Assembly: GCF_029846715.1 (NCBI RefSeq) | Contig: NZ_JARVWW010000045.1 | Coordinates: forward strand, 1-59,325 | Direction: 5' to 3' | Length of the DNA: 59,325 nt | Source of the DNA: Bradyrhizobium nivariense | Lineage (GTDB): Bacteria; Pseudomonadota; Alphaproteobacteria; Rhizobiales; Xanthobacteraceae | Part shown: positions 9,083-16,656 of the stretch, in pieces | Layout: the number at the start of each line of letters is the position of its first letter | How positions within the stretch are numbered: position 1 is the stretch's first letter | Notes under the pieces: generated by a model | What the model was told of the DNA's origin: nothing | The model's database searches: none | The model's input: only the letters and a program-made list of their open reading frames with translations | Translations under genes and position numbers: made by a program

Positions 9083-9495
9083 GGGACTTCTTTCTTGTCC
9101 TTCGGCTGTCCACTCTCGCCCGCGAGGCATTCCCGGATCGTGGTCAGCAGCGCGTCCGGCGTGAACGGCTTGCGCAGGCAGCGTGCTGCGCCGAGCTCCA
9201 GCGCCATGCGGAGGAAATCGGGAGAGGGCGAGGCGGATGACGCGAAGGCGTAGCCGGACATCGCGATCAGCGGCACCGCCGGCGCGCGCTCATGAAAGAT
9301 GCGGATGGACTCGAAGCCGCGCATATGCGGCATGAAGATGTCAACCAGCATCACGTCGAAATTTTGCGTTTCGAGCGCAGCCAAACCCGTCTCTCCGCCG
9401 TCGGTCAACGTGACGTCGAAGCCCTGACGTTGGAGGAGGACCTCGATGGTCGCGCCGACCATCGGATCGTCATCAACCACGAGAATACGCGGCAT
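9079..9495 (-). CDS. Single-domain response regulator (CheY-like)
   Basis: A 138-residue stand-alone receiver. The acidic pocket is VVDDDPMVG near residues 5-13, the phosphoacceptor Asp is in FDVMLVDIFMP, the Thr/Ser position is in LIAMSGYAF, and the Lys is in CLRKPFTP. There is no output domain, so it probably acts by protein contact or in a phosphorelay. Its last codons overlap the proposed TTG start of the hybrid kinase, indicating one transcript and translational coupling. The two presumably work as a pair. Confidence 0.92.
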   Translation of the reverse strand: MPRILVVDDDPMVGATIEVLLQRQGFDVTLTDGGETGLAALETQNFDVMLVDIFMPHMRGFESIRIFHERAPAVPLIAMSGYAFASSASPSPDFLRMALELGAARCLRKPFTPDALLTTIRECLAGESGQPKDKKEVP

Positions 9496-9584
9496 GACAC
9501 TTCCCAGTAATCGAAGTCCCCACAGTCATTGGTGATACAGGTGAATCGCGCGTCGGGTCAATTTGGGATTGGATCCTCGTAGAT

Positions 9585-9602
9585 ATGCACTGCGCGGTGC
9601 AT
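9585..9602. repeat. Short perfect palindrome
   Basis: ATGCACTGCGCGGTGCAT has perfect 6-bp arms around six bases. It lies about 90 bases upstream of the response regulator gene, where it could be an operator, or it may be debris of decayed genes. Confidence 0.35.
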
Positions 9603-9784
9603 AGGGGCGTGGGTTCCCGACAGTTTGGGAAGCGTCGTCTGGTTCGACATTCCATGAAGTCGAGACAAATCGAGCTGACCAGCGCAAGCCGCTCTCGCAT
9701 CATGGAACCTCGCCCGGCGCGCAACTGCTGGCCTTCGAGGTCCTCGTGCTGGGCGATTCAGCCGTCGACACGATGGTCTGGCGG

Positions 9785-9845
9785 AAAGATCAAACAGCCG
9801 CGCCAGCTCGACCTGCGAGCGGGTGTCGGCACTGGTCAGGTTCAT
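9785..9845 (-). pseudogene. Possible remnant of a LuxR-type HTH C terminus
   Basis: Read on the minus strand this encodes LTSADTRSQVELARLF, resembling the last helix of LuxR-family HTH domains, where (K)TxTRxQxELVRLL follows the recognition helix. Nothing upstream or downstream restores an HTH gene. The match covers fewer than 20 residues, so confidence is low. Confidence 0.3.
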
Positions 9846-9861
9846 GAGCGTTGGCGACGGC

Positions 9862-10003
9862 TCACGGCGCAAGCTTGTAGGAGAGGCCGGGCCGAACGGT
9901 CTCAATCGTCTGATGTCCGCCGCGATCGGTGGACTGGAATGCGCCGGGGACCGTTGACGTCACGCTGCTGGTTGGTTCCACCGTGCCGAAGTCGTAGTGC
10001 AGA
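9862..10003 (-). pseudogene. C-terminal remnant of an outer-membrane beta-barrel protein
   Basis: The minus strand encodes LHYDFGTVEPTSSVTST and ends TVRPGLSYKLAP followed by a stop. This is the last two strands of the OmpA/OMP_b-brl type porins abundant in Bradyrhizobium (typically YLYYDLG... and ...VRVGVNYKF at the C terminus). Upstream of about 10003 the frame loses all resemblance, so only the tail survives. Together with the adjacent LuxR-like fragment it marks a decayed region. Confidence 0.5.
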
Positions 10004-10020
10004 CGGTCGGGGATCGCGTG

Positions 10021-10269
10021 ATGCCGAAGACGTCGCGAGAAACCGGTAGTCTCCGATGCGTGGCGGCTGTTTCCGCCGTACGCCCGTCGGCGAATGAGCG
10101 TGCGGAGTTCGAGCAGCTGGATGCCACGGCTCCGCTGGACGAGGAGGGGCGACCGGCATGGTCGTTCCAGGGCGAGCCGTTGACGGCGCGCGAGCGGCGC
10201 TGGCTGGAGCTGTATCTCAAGCTGGAAAACCACGAGGAAGCCGGAAGCCCAAATGGGCGGCGCCAATAA
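10021..10269 (+). CDS. Small hypothetical protein
   Basis: An 82-residue reading frame starting at an ATG with GGGG seven bases upstream. The product is charged and helical (LTARERRWLELYLKLENHEE) with no signal peptide or membrane segment, and no family was recognised. It begins exactly where the outer-membrane protein remnant on the other strand loses similarity, so it may have been brought in by the rearrangement that destroyed that gene, or may be a chance frame in GC-rich DNA. Confidence 0.35.
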   Translation: MPKTSRETGSLRCVAAVSAVRPSANERAEFEQLDATAPLDEEGRPAWSFQGEPLTARERRWLELYLKLENHEEAGSPNGRRQ

Positions 10270-10308
10270 TCATCGGCGCCGCCCACAGGTCTAGATGGTC
10301 AGGCCGCC

Positions 10309-10923
10309 TTACGGGCAGGGATGACGCAGGCCGTCATAGCCGAGATAGGTGCCTGAGCCCGGGTCGTAGGACTGGTAGCGCTGCGCGCAGTAGCCTGCGG
10401 AATCGCCGCCGCCATCGGGGACCACCGCCACTGACGGCTCGTCATAGTAGCTGTCGTCGCCGTAATAGTAGGGATCGTTGTAATATCCTCCGCCGTAATA
10501 GGCGTAAGAGCCGAGCCCGCCGATCGCTGCACCTGCCGCTACGCCGGGCCAGAAGCCGCCGCCGCGCCGCCAGCCGCCGCCGCGCCAATGCCCGCCGCCG
10601 CCATTCCAGTTGCTGCCTGTGGCTGCGAAGCTGCGACCGCCGCCGCTGAAGGCTGCTCCGCCGCTGGGACGAACAGCTGCACCTGCCGCGAAGTTCGCGC
10701 CGCCGCCGCCGATCCGTGCGCCGCCGAAATTGCCGCCGCCCATACGGGGGCCGCCACCACCGCCGCCACCACCGAAGTGAGCGCCACCGCCGCCGCCGAA
10801 GTGGCCACCGCCACCTCCGCCACCACCGCCATGTCCGCCGCGGCCTTGGGCGAAGCTCGGCGTCGCCAACGGGAGAATCAGCGCCACTGCTGCAGCGGCA
10901 CTCAAAACTTTCAGGCTTTTCAT
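10309..10923 (-). CDS. Secreted glycine-rich BA14K family protein
   Basis: A 204-residue exported protein. The ATG at 10923 has AAGGAG eleven bases upstream and opens a clear signal peptide (MKSLKVLSAAAAVALILPLA, cleavage after SFAQ). The mature part is an extreme glycine tract (long GGGG/HFGGGG runs), then a Tyr-rich patch (YYNDPYYYGDDSYYDE), and ends in the BA14K signature CAQRYQSYDP...GYDGLRHPCP. BA14K, named from a Brucella immunoreactive protein with lectin-like activity, is frequent in Rhizobiales envelopes. A GGAAC-N16-GGTT element upstream suggests general-stress control. The glycine tract should make this protein disordered. Confidence 0.85.
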   Translation of the reverse strand: MKSLKVLSAAAAVALILPLATPSFAQGRGGHGGGGGGGGGHFGGGGGAHFGGGGGGGGPRMGGGNFGGARIGGGGANFAAGAAVRPSGGAAFSGGGRSFAATGSNWNGGGGHWRGGGWRRGGGFWPGVAAGAAIGGLGSYAYYGGGYYNDPYYYGDDSYYDEPSVAVVPDGGGDSAGYCAQRYQSYDPGSGTYLGYDGLRHPCP

Positions 10924-10948
10924 GATCAAACTCCTTTTCCCGGAGGCA

Positions 10949-10973
10949 AACCCCATGAAAGGGCTGTAGTTCC
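10949..10973 (-). promoter_or_regulatory. Candidate EcfG (general stress) promoter of the BA14K gene
   Basis: On the minus strand GGAAC (10973-10969) is followed after 16 bases by GGTT (10952-10949), 25 bases before the ATG. The consensus for EcfG is GGAAC-N16/17-CGTT; the -10 differs at one base. Confidence 0.45.
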
Positions 10974-11165
10974 CGGGATCACGGCGGTTTGCGTGCGGCG
11001 AAAAGCTCGCATACGGACGCTGTATCCAGCATGAACGGATCGCGTCCGATTTGCGGCATCCGGGCCTCGCCACATCGTTTTGCGTGGGGCACCGCCGTCC
11101 CCGCCGAACTGGACATTTCGCCGTCAGGATGGCATCAGGACCCGACGAAGCAGGGCCCTTGCCGC

Positions 11166-11573
11166 ATGAAACAATTCTTCCTCAAGTTCTTCACCTGGTG
11201 GAGCGGCCAGACTTTTGGCACCCAACTCTGGACCAAGCGGTACGGGGAACTGGTCGGCCAGGACGAACAGGGCAATCTCTATTATCGCACCCGCGGCGGG
11301 GCGATCGACCCGACGCTCGGCTTCGAGCGGCGCTGGGTGATCTACAACGGCTATGCCGAGGCGAGCCGTATCCCGCCATCGTGGCACGGCTGGATGCATC
11401 ACACCGTCGATGTGCCGCCGACCGAGACTAATTACCAGCCGCGCGAGTGGGAAAGGCCGCACCAGCCGAATCTCACCGGCACGCCCAACGCCTACCGACC
11501 CTCGGGCTCGACGCTCGCCAGCGGCAAGCGTCCGAAGGCGACCGGCGACTATCAGCCCTGGACGCCTGGCTAG
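11166..11573 (+). CDS. NDUFA12 family accessory subunit of NADH:ubiquinone oxidoreductase
   Basis: A 135-residue homologue of the mitochondrial complex I subunit NDUFA12/B17.2, kept in alphaproteobacteria as an accessory subunit on the peripheral arm. Family features are the N-terminal block FFTWWSGQTFGTQLWTKRYG, the segment DEQGNLYYR, the core RRWVIYNGYAEASRIPPSWH, and a Pro-rich tail with the conserved ending YQPWTPG. The start is the ATG at 11166; longer in-frame options lack the family N terminus. In many alphaproteobacteria this gene directly precedes the DUF2155 gene, which here lies 5 kb further on. Confidence 0.93.
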   Translation: MKQFFLKFFTWWSGQTFGTQLWTKRYGELVGQDEQGNLYYRTRGGAIDPTLGFERRWVIYNGYAEASRIPPSWHGWMHHTVDVPPTETNYQPREWERPHQPNLTGTPNAYRPSGSTLASGKRPKATGDYQPWTPG

Positions 11574-11699
11574 GCTTCCAGGCTCCGCCCCAATCCTTGT
11601 CGTGCGAGTGGATGCACACGCTTTCGCCTCACCCTGCTGTGGACACCGCGAACAGCGGGGATGATTCCTGCGCGGGCGTTGCAGCCACGCGAGCGATGC

Positions 11700-11903
11700 G
11701 GCTCAATGGTCCCATCTTACGGAGATGGGAGACCATCGCGTTCGGTTCGGGCAACAGTTCGCGACTGTCCCGAAATGCAGCGGCCGCCGACCAGGACTCG
11801 ATCGGGAGATAGGCCCCCGGTCTGGCAGTTCCGAAATCGCCCGATGAAATGTGCAGCCGCCGTAAGACAGGAAAGGCCGCTTGGGAAACCGGGCGGCCTT
11901 TTT
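11700..11903 (+). ncRNA. Candidate structured small RNA
   Basis: The 340-base gap after the NDUFA12 gene has no reading frame of note but strong secondary structure. Hairpin 1 (11706-11736) pairs ATGGT-CCCATCT with AGATGGG-ACCAT. Hairpin 2 (11746-11774) pairs TTCGGG-ACAGT with ACTGT-CCCGAA through a TCGCG loop. A weaker third pairing near 11787-11825 follows, then an intrinsic terminator. This looks like an independent or 3'-UTR-derived RNA of about 200 nt. It was not recognised as 6S, SRP, tmRNA or RNase P RNA. The 5' end is a guess. Confidence 0.5.
11872..11903 (+). terminator. Intrinsic terminator
   Basis: AAAGGCCGC and GCGGCCTTTTT pair around TTGGGAAACCGG. It would end the candidate small RNA or the NDUFA12 transcript, and may also serve the convergent gene. 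Confidence 0.8.
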
Positions 11904-11916
11904 CTGTTTTCGCGCT

Positions 11917-12603
11917 CTACATCACCCGTTCGGCCGCCCGCTTGACCGCTTCGAGGCGGCGGACCTGGTTCGGCGCGATCCGTTCATTGACCTGCGCGAG
12001 CACGTCGGCCGGCGCAGTATCGGGCGAGCCTGAATTGAACGGAGGTGCCGGATTGTATTCGATCCCGAGCTGGATCGCCTCCGCCGTGGTGCGGTCGACC
12101 AGGATCGAGACCAGGGTCAGCGCGAAATCGATCCCCGCGGTGACGCCGCCGCCGGTGACGCGGTTGCGGTCGATGCAGACGCGCGTCTTGGTCGGCGTCG
12201 CGCCGAACTGGCCGAGCATCTCCATCGCGCTCCAATGGGTGGCGGCGCGGTAGCCTTTCAGCAGGCCGGCGGCGCCGAGCGCCAACGACCCCGTGCAGAC
12301 CGAGGTGACGTACTTGGCGCCGTCGGCCTGCCTGCGCAGGAAATCCAGCACCTCGTCGTCGTTGAGCAGATCGTCGGTGCCACGGCCGCCGGGCACGCAG
12401 ATCACGTCGAGCTGCGGGCAATCGGCGAAGGTCGTGGTCGGCGTCAGCGTCAGCACGGAATCGCTCGGCACCGGCTCGATCCGTTTCCAGATCAGGTGCA
12501 GTTTTGCACCGGGCACGGAGGAGAACACCTGCAAGGGGCCGGTGAAGTCGAGCTGGGTGACGCGCGGAAATACCAACAGACCGATCTGGAGCGGTGACGA
12601 CAT
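11917..12603 (-). CDS. inhA: DJ-1/PfpI family protein, isonitrile hydratase-like
   Basis: A 228-residue cytoplasmic protein, the same length as Pseudomonas putida isonitrile hydratase, which converts isonitriles to N-substituted formamides. The nucleophilic elbow is YVTSVCTGSLALGAAGLL with the expected Cys, followed by ATHW, and the glycine-rich VTGGGVTAGIDFAL matches the family. The ending EYNPAPPFNSGSPDTAPADV is also characteristic of the hydratase subgroup. It is divergent from a GlxA-type regulator, its likely controller. The enzymatic call rests on recalled family resemblance, so other DJ-1/PfpI activities remain possible. Confidence 0.8.
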   Translation of the reverse strand: MSSPLQIGLLVFPRVTQLDFTGPLQVFSSVPGAKLHLIWKRIEPVPSDSVLTLTPTTTFADCPQLDVICVPGGRGTDDLLNDDEVLDFLRRQADGAKYVTSVCTGSLALGAAGLLKGYRAATHWSAMEMLGQFGATPTKTRVCIDRNRVTGGGVTAGIDFALTLVSILVDRTTAEAIQLGIEYNPAPPFNSGSPDTAPADVLAQVNERIAPNQVRRLEAVKRAAERVM

Positions 12604-12697
12604 CGGAGATCCTCCAAAGATAAGCTTGACGGACGCAGCCTCTCATGATGCCCTTCTGTCCAAAATGGCGTAATTCCCTCGCTTTCGGACATGACCC

Positions 12698-13636
12698 ATG
12701 ATCGGCATCCTGATCTTCCCGGATTTCCAGTTGCTCGATGCGGCCGGCCCGATCTCGGTGTTCGAGATCGCGGCGCGCGCCACCGGCAAGCCACCGGCGA
12801 TCCGCGTGCTCGCGCTGAACGCGGGGCCCGTGCGCAGCTCGTCCGGCGTGGAGATGATGGCGCGCGATTTCAAGTCGGCGAATGCGATCACGACGCTGGT
12901 CGTCGCGGGCGGTGCAGGCGTGACGGAGGCCGCGCGCTGCGAGGTCACGCGCGCCTTCGTGCAGCGGCTGGCGCGGCGCGGCGTGCGGGTCGCGAGCGTC
13001 TGCTCGGGCGCGTATGTGCTCGCCGAAGCGGGCCTGCTCGATGGCCGCCGCGCCACCACGCATTGGGGGCGGACGCGGGATTTCGTCGCGCGCTATCCCA
13101 AGGTGAAGTTCGAGCCTGACCAGATTTTCACGCGCGACGGCGATGTGTGGACGTCTGCAGGCATCTCAGCGGGTATCGATCTGGCGCTCGCGATGGTGAC
13201 CGAGGACCATGGCGAGGAGATCGCGCAACAGACCGCACGGCAGCTCGTGCTCTATCATCGCCGCAGCGGGGGCCAGTCGCAATTCTCTTCGCTGCTGGAG
13301 TTGAAGACACCGAACGGCCGCTTCGGTGCGCTGCTGTCCTGGGCGCGCGAGAACCTCGACGCCCGGTTGACGGTGGAAGACCTCGCCGACCGTGCCGGCA
13401 TGAGCGCGCGGCATTTTGCCCGCGCCTTTGCCGCCGAGACCGGCACGACGCCGTCGAAGGCCATCGAGCGCTTGCGCATCGAGGTCGCGCGCGAGCGCGT
13501 GCAGTCCTCGCGCGAGGCGATCGAGCTCGTCGCGGAGGCGACCGGCTTCCGCGATCCCGAGCGCATGCGTCGCGCCTTCATCCGTGCCTTCGGCCAGCCA
13601 CCGCAGGCACTGCGCCGCGCGGCGCGGGCAGGTTAG
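12698..13636 (+). CDS. GlxA family transcriptional regulator (DJ-1/PfpI sensor plus AraC HTH)
   Basis: A 312-residue regulator. Residues 1-190 form a DJ-1/PfpI (class I glutamine amidotransferase-like) domain, with RVASVCSGAYVLAEAGLL mirroring the nucleophile elbow of the divergent enzyme next door. Residues 210-310 hold an AraC double HTH: LTVEDLADRAGMSARHFARAF, and then IELVAEATGFRDPERMRRAF with the family ending FGQPPQALRRAA. The 94-base shared promoter region makes the neighbouring hydratase-like gene the obvious target. The inducer is unknown; the retained Cys and shared fold suggest a reactive small molecule. Confidence 0.9.
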   Translation: MIGILIFPDFQLLDAAGPISVFEIAARATGKPPAIRVLALNAGPVRSSSGVEMMARDFKSANAITTLVVAGGAGVTEAARCEVTRAFVQRLARRGVRVASVCSGAYVLAEAGLLDGRRATTHWGRTRDFVARYPKVKFEPDQIFTRDGDVWTSAGISAGIDLALAMVTEDHGEEIAQQTARQLVLYHRRSGGQSQFSSLLELKTPNGRFGALLSWARENLDARLTVEDLADRAGMSARHFARAFAAETGTTPSKAIERLRIEVARERVQSSREAIELVAEATGFRDPERMRRAFIRAFGQPPQALRRAARAG

Positions 13637-13662
13637 GACGTTAACTCGCTTTGATCCGAGCG

Positions 13663-14142
13663 CTACTGCTCGACTGGTGTGCCGGCCGGGACATGAGCGC
13701 CCGACGCGGTCCACTGGTCGTAGGTCTGAAACTTGACGCCGAGCATGTCGTAAGAGACCCGCAAGTAACCGTCGCCGCCACGCATCACCGCGGTGGGCAT
13801 GATCGTCTGCACTTCCTGCGCCATCACGCCGACATAGGTCTTGTTGCCGCCGTTGTAGGCGAAGCGATAGAAGCCGAGGCCATTTTCGAGGTGGCCGAGG
13901 AGGAAGATGTCATGCTTGAGCATCATGTCGGATCGCCGAACGACACGCCGGGTTGTCCGCCGTGCAACACCTCGCACACCGACGACTGGTGCCACAACGG
14001 GCCCGACAGGTCGGGCGACGCAGCCGGCGCGGTAGACACCGGCGGCGCAATAGACAACAGCATTTGCCTCAGGTGTCTCGATAGCCATAGTTGCGGAGAA
14101 GACCGTAACGCCGAGCGCGGCCAGGAGGATCGAGCGCATCAT
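13663..14142 (-). CDS. Secreted protein with S74-type intramolecular chaperone (tail-fibre) domain
   Basis: A protein of about 159 residues with a signal peptide (MRSILLAALGVTVFSATMA) and a Val/Arg-rich linker. The C-terminal 90 residues resemble the S74 chaperone domain of phage tail fibres: RRSDMMLKHDIFLLG supplies the Ser and a Lys five residues later that form the self-cleavage dyad, followed by the family block YVGVMAQEVQTIMPTAV. Two adjacent ATGs (14142 and 14139) follow an AAGGAG site; the inner one has better spacing. No phage genes are nearby. Such short exported versions are known from rhizobia, but their function is not. Confidence 0.75.
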   Translation of the reverse strand: MMRSILLAALGVTVFSATMAIETPEANAVVYCAAGVYRAGCVARPVGPVVAPVVGVRGVARRTTRRVVRRSDMMLKHDIFLLGHLENGLGFYRFAYNGGNKTYVGVMAQEVQTIMPTAVMRGGDGYLRVSYDMLGVKFQTYDQWTASGAHVPAGTPVEQ

Positions 14143-14333
14143 TGTCTCCTTCATTCAATTGTTGGCAGGGAAATTGTCTCGCATAGATAGAGAATACGAT
14201 CAGATTTTCGTTCAGCGAGCAATCGTCTTCGAGCAATACCTGCCGCACCTCGGTTCACAGAACCACCACCGCATTGCAGCGTAGCGAACTAATGGGAGCT
14301 CCGCCGCCTCCATGAGTTGCAGCCAACGCCTTC

Positions 14334-14378
14334 TCGATCAAGGTCTTGTCGATCAAGGTCTTGTCGATCAATGGCTTG
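14334..14378. repeat. Tandem 15-bp repeat, three copies
   Basis: TCGATCAAGGTCTTG occurs twice exactly and once with two changes, directly 3' of the BASS transporter gene. On the minus strand each unit carries CTTGATC. It is not part of any supported gene. Confidence 0.85.
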
Positions 14379-14397
14379 TCGGCCGATAGGAATGCCG

Positions 14398-15417
14398 TCA
14401 GTCCACAGCCTGGCTGGTGCTGTTTGCGGCGGTCGCCGTGGACGTATCCGCGCACGCCGCCAGACGCCGCGCGATCGGCATCAGCATGTACGGCGCAAGA
14501 TGAATCGGAAACTGCGTCATCGCGAAATAGAGCCAGGTGGTGGGCGGCAGCGCGCCGGCGGTGGCGGCCAGCATCAGGCCCAGATTGCGCTGTGACACCA
14601 TCAGCCCGAGCGCCAGCGCGCGCTCATAGCCGATGCGGCGGAACAGCAACGTGGTCACTGCGAGCAGCGTGAAATAGATCGCGAAGGCGAGAGCTGCGAA
14701 GCCGATCGTGAAGATCGGCCGGGCGACGAGATCGCTTGCGACATCGCCCATGATCGCGGTCGCGAAGACCAGCAGGATGATGATGTTGAAGCCGTCGATC
14801 GGCCGCCTGTGGCGCTGGATCGCGGCCGCGCCAAAAACCCATCGGATCACGGTCGCGGCAAGCAGCGATGCCGCGAGGATACCGAGCAGCTTCAGCCCCA
14901 GCGCAAGCGGCGAGATGCTGAGCATGCCATCGAGGAAGAGGCTTGCGAACAGCGACGCCGTGAACGGCACGAGCGCGGTCGAGGTCACCAGCGTGACCAG
15001 CACGAGCGTGGCATCGAGGCCCATCAGCGCGGCCAGCGCCGGCGCGGCCATCATCGGCGAGGCCATGCTCTGGAGCATCAAGGCCAGGGCAAGGCCGGGC
15101 GAGTGCGCCGTGAGTCCGGTTGCATGGACGATCAGCCCGACGATCACAGGCACGCCGACCGTGGTCCAGGCGGTCGCGGTCGCGACCAGCGCCGGCCGGC
15201 GCAAATGGCCGTAGAGCGCGGCGAGATCGACCCGCATGAAGGAGATGCAGAGCAGAACGAGGATCGCCTCGGTGACGTAAGGGCGTAGCACCGCACCGAG
15301 CGGCGGCACCGCGAGCGCGATGAACACGACGGCGGCCACCGCGCGGGTGCCCTGGCTGCCGAGCCATGTCAGCCCGCGCAGCGGGAGGGCGACAATTTTT
15401 TGAAAGACGGATGGCAT
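14398..15417 (-). CDS. Bile acid:sodium symporter (BASS)-like membrane transporter
   Basis: A 339-residue, very hydrophobic inner-membrane protein with nine or ten transmembrane helices. The MLQSMASPMMAAPALAALMG helix and the later MVSQRNLGLMLAATAGALP helix match the two inverted crossover segments of the BASS/Na+-dependent symporter superfamily. The substrate is unknown. It lies 14 bases downstream of the esterase gene on the same strand, so the two probably form an operon; an organic acid released by the esterase would be a plausible cargo, but that is inference. Confidence 0.75.
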   Translation of the reverse strand: MPSVFQKIVALPLRGLTWLGSQGTRAVAAVVFIALAVPPLGAVLRPYVTEAILVLLCISFMRVDLAALYGHLRRPALVATATAWTTVGVPVIVGLIVHATGLTAHSPGLALALMLQSMASPMMAAPALAALMGLDATLVLVTLVTSTALVPFTASLFASLFLDGMLSISPLALGLKLLGILAASLLAATVIRWVFGAAAIQRHRRPIDGFNIIILLVFATAIMGDVASDLVARPIFTIGFAALAFAIYFTLLAVTTLLFRRIGYERALALGLMVSQRNLGLMLAATAGALPPTTWLYFAMTQFPIHLAPYMLMPIARRLAACADTSTATAANSTSQAVD

Positions 15418-15431
15418 GCGGGACGTCGGCG

Positions 15432-16379
15432 TCAGCCCAATCCCTTCAACCAGACGCCGATCTCGCTCGCGGCGATATTGGCCTCTGGCAACAATTTTCC
15501 CATGGTGAAGAAGCCGTGGAACTGGCCGGGATAGTGCTTGGTGGTGACGGGCACACCGGCCTGCTTGAGGCGCTCGGCATATTCGTCGCCTTCGTCGCGC
15601 AGGGGATCGGCGCCGGCGGTCAGCACATAGGCCGGCGGCAAGCCGGCAAGGTTTTTCGCGCGTGCCGGCGAGGCGCGCCAGTCGTGGATGTCGGCGGCGC
15701 CGTTGAGATAATGGTCTCGGAACCAGCGGATCACCGAATGCGTCAGCAGCACGCTGGTCTCGGGCTCGCTGTGAGAGCCGTGCGTCATGGCGAAATCAGT
15801 CGCCGGGTAGATCAGCAACTGCCCCGCGATCGCAGGACCGTTGCCGTCGCGCGCGGCAAGCGCGACGACTGCGGCGAGATTGCCGCCGGCACTGTCGCCG
15901 CCGATCGAAAGCCGCGTGGCGTCGATGCCGAGCTCGCGCGCGTTGGCGGCGATCCATTTGGTCGCAGCGATCGCGTCATCGGTGGCGGCGGGAAATTTGT
16001 GCTCGGGCGCGAGACGGTAGTCGACCGAGATCACGATCAGCGCGGCTTCGACCGCGAGCTGGCGGCAGACGACGTCGTGGGAGTCGAGATCGCCGATCAC
16101 CCAGCCGCCGCCATGGAAGAACACCAGCGCTGGCGATAAGCCATCATGCCGGCGCGGCTCTTTCGGAACATAGAGGCGCGCGGGAATGGCGCCGTGCGGT
16201 GCCGGGATCGACAGCGGCGTGACGCGCGCGAGTTCCGGTGGCTCGGGGTTGGTGGCAAAGCGCGCCTGCGCGTAATCGGCGCGCGCTTCCGGCGCGGTCA
16301 GGGTCTCGTAGGCGGGGCGGCCGGCCTCCTGGAAGGCCTTGTAGACGGCGGCGGCATCGGGATCGAGCACAACGGGCAT
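15432..16379 (-). CDS. Alpha/beta hydrolase of the hormone-sensitive lipase (HSL) family
   Basis: A 315-residue carboxylesterase-like enzyme without a signal peptide. The oxyanion motif is FFHGGGWVIGDL (about residues 87-98), the nucleophile elbow is SIGGDSAGGNLAAVVAL, the acid is in LTAGADPLRDEGDEYAERL and the catalytic His in YPGQFHGFF. All four HSL-family landmarks are intact. It should hydrolyse short-chain esters. It is the first gene of a probable two-gene unit with the BASS transporter and is divergent from the DUF2155 gene. Confidence 0.92.
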   Translation of the reverse strand: MPVVLDPDAAAVYKAFQEAGRPAYETLTAPEARADYAQARFATNPEPPELARVTPLSIPAPHGAIPARLYVPKEPRRHDGLSPALVFFHGGGWVIGDLDSHDVVCRQLAVEAALIVISVDYRLAPEHKFPAATDDAIAATKWIAANARELGIDATRLSIGGDSAGGNLAAVVALAARDGNGPAIAGQLLIYPATDFAMTHGSHSEPETSVLLTHSVIRWFRDHYLNGAADIHDWRASPARAKNLAGLPPAYVLTAGADPLRDEGDEYAERLKQAGVPVTTKHYPGQFHGFFTMGKLLPEANIAASEIGVWLKGLG

Positions 16380-16443
16380 GGGGAGCCACCTCCGAGTTTT
16401 CAGTTATGGTTGGACGTCGTTTTCGGGGGCGATGCCCGCCTCG

Positions 16444-16476
16444 ACCCTTTGGAGACCCTTTGGAGACCCTTGGGGA
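16444..16476. repeat. Short tandem 11-bp repeat
   Basis: ACCCTTTGGAG occurs twice in a row followed by a degenerate third copy. It lies in the divergent region between the esterase and DUF2155 genes. Confidence 0.7.
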
Positions 16477-16656
16477 GGTCCTTGGGAAGGGTGTGCGACT
16501 ATCCCATCCGGGGGCAGATCTGGCCAGACCGGGCCGGGAAGGGCAGGGATGCCGCCCTTCCCCCGCCGTATTCGCCGTGTTAACCGGATGGCCTGCGAGC
16601 GGCGGTACCCCTGTAGAATGTCCAGCAAACCCGATTCGCTGTTGAAGCCGCGCGAG

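Noticed and set aside
9862..10266. A 134-codon minus-strand frame as one gene
   Set aside because: Only its last 45 or so codons resemble a barrel protein; the rest mirrors another frame, so it is treated as a remnant.
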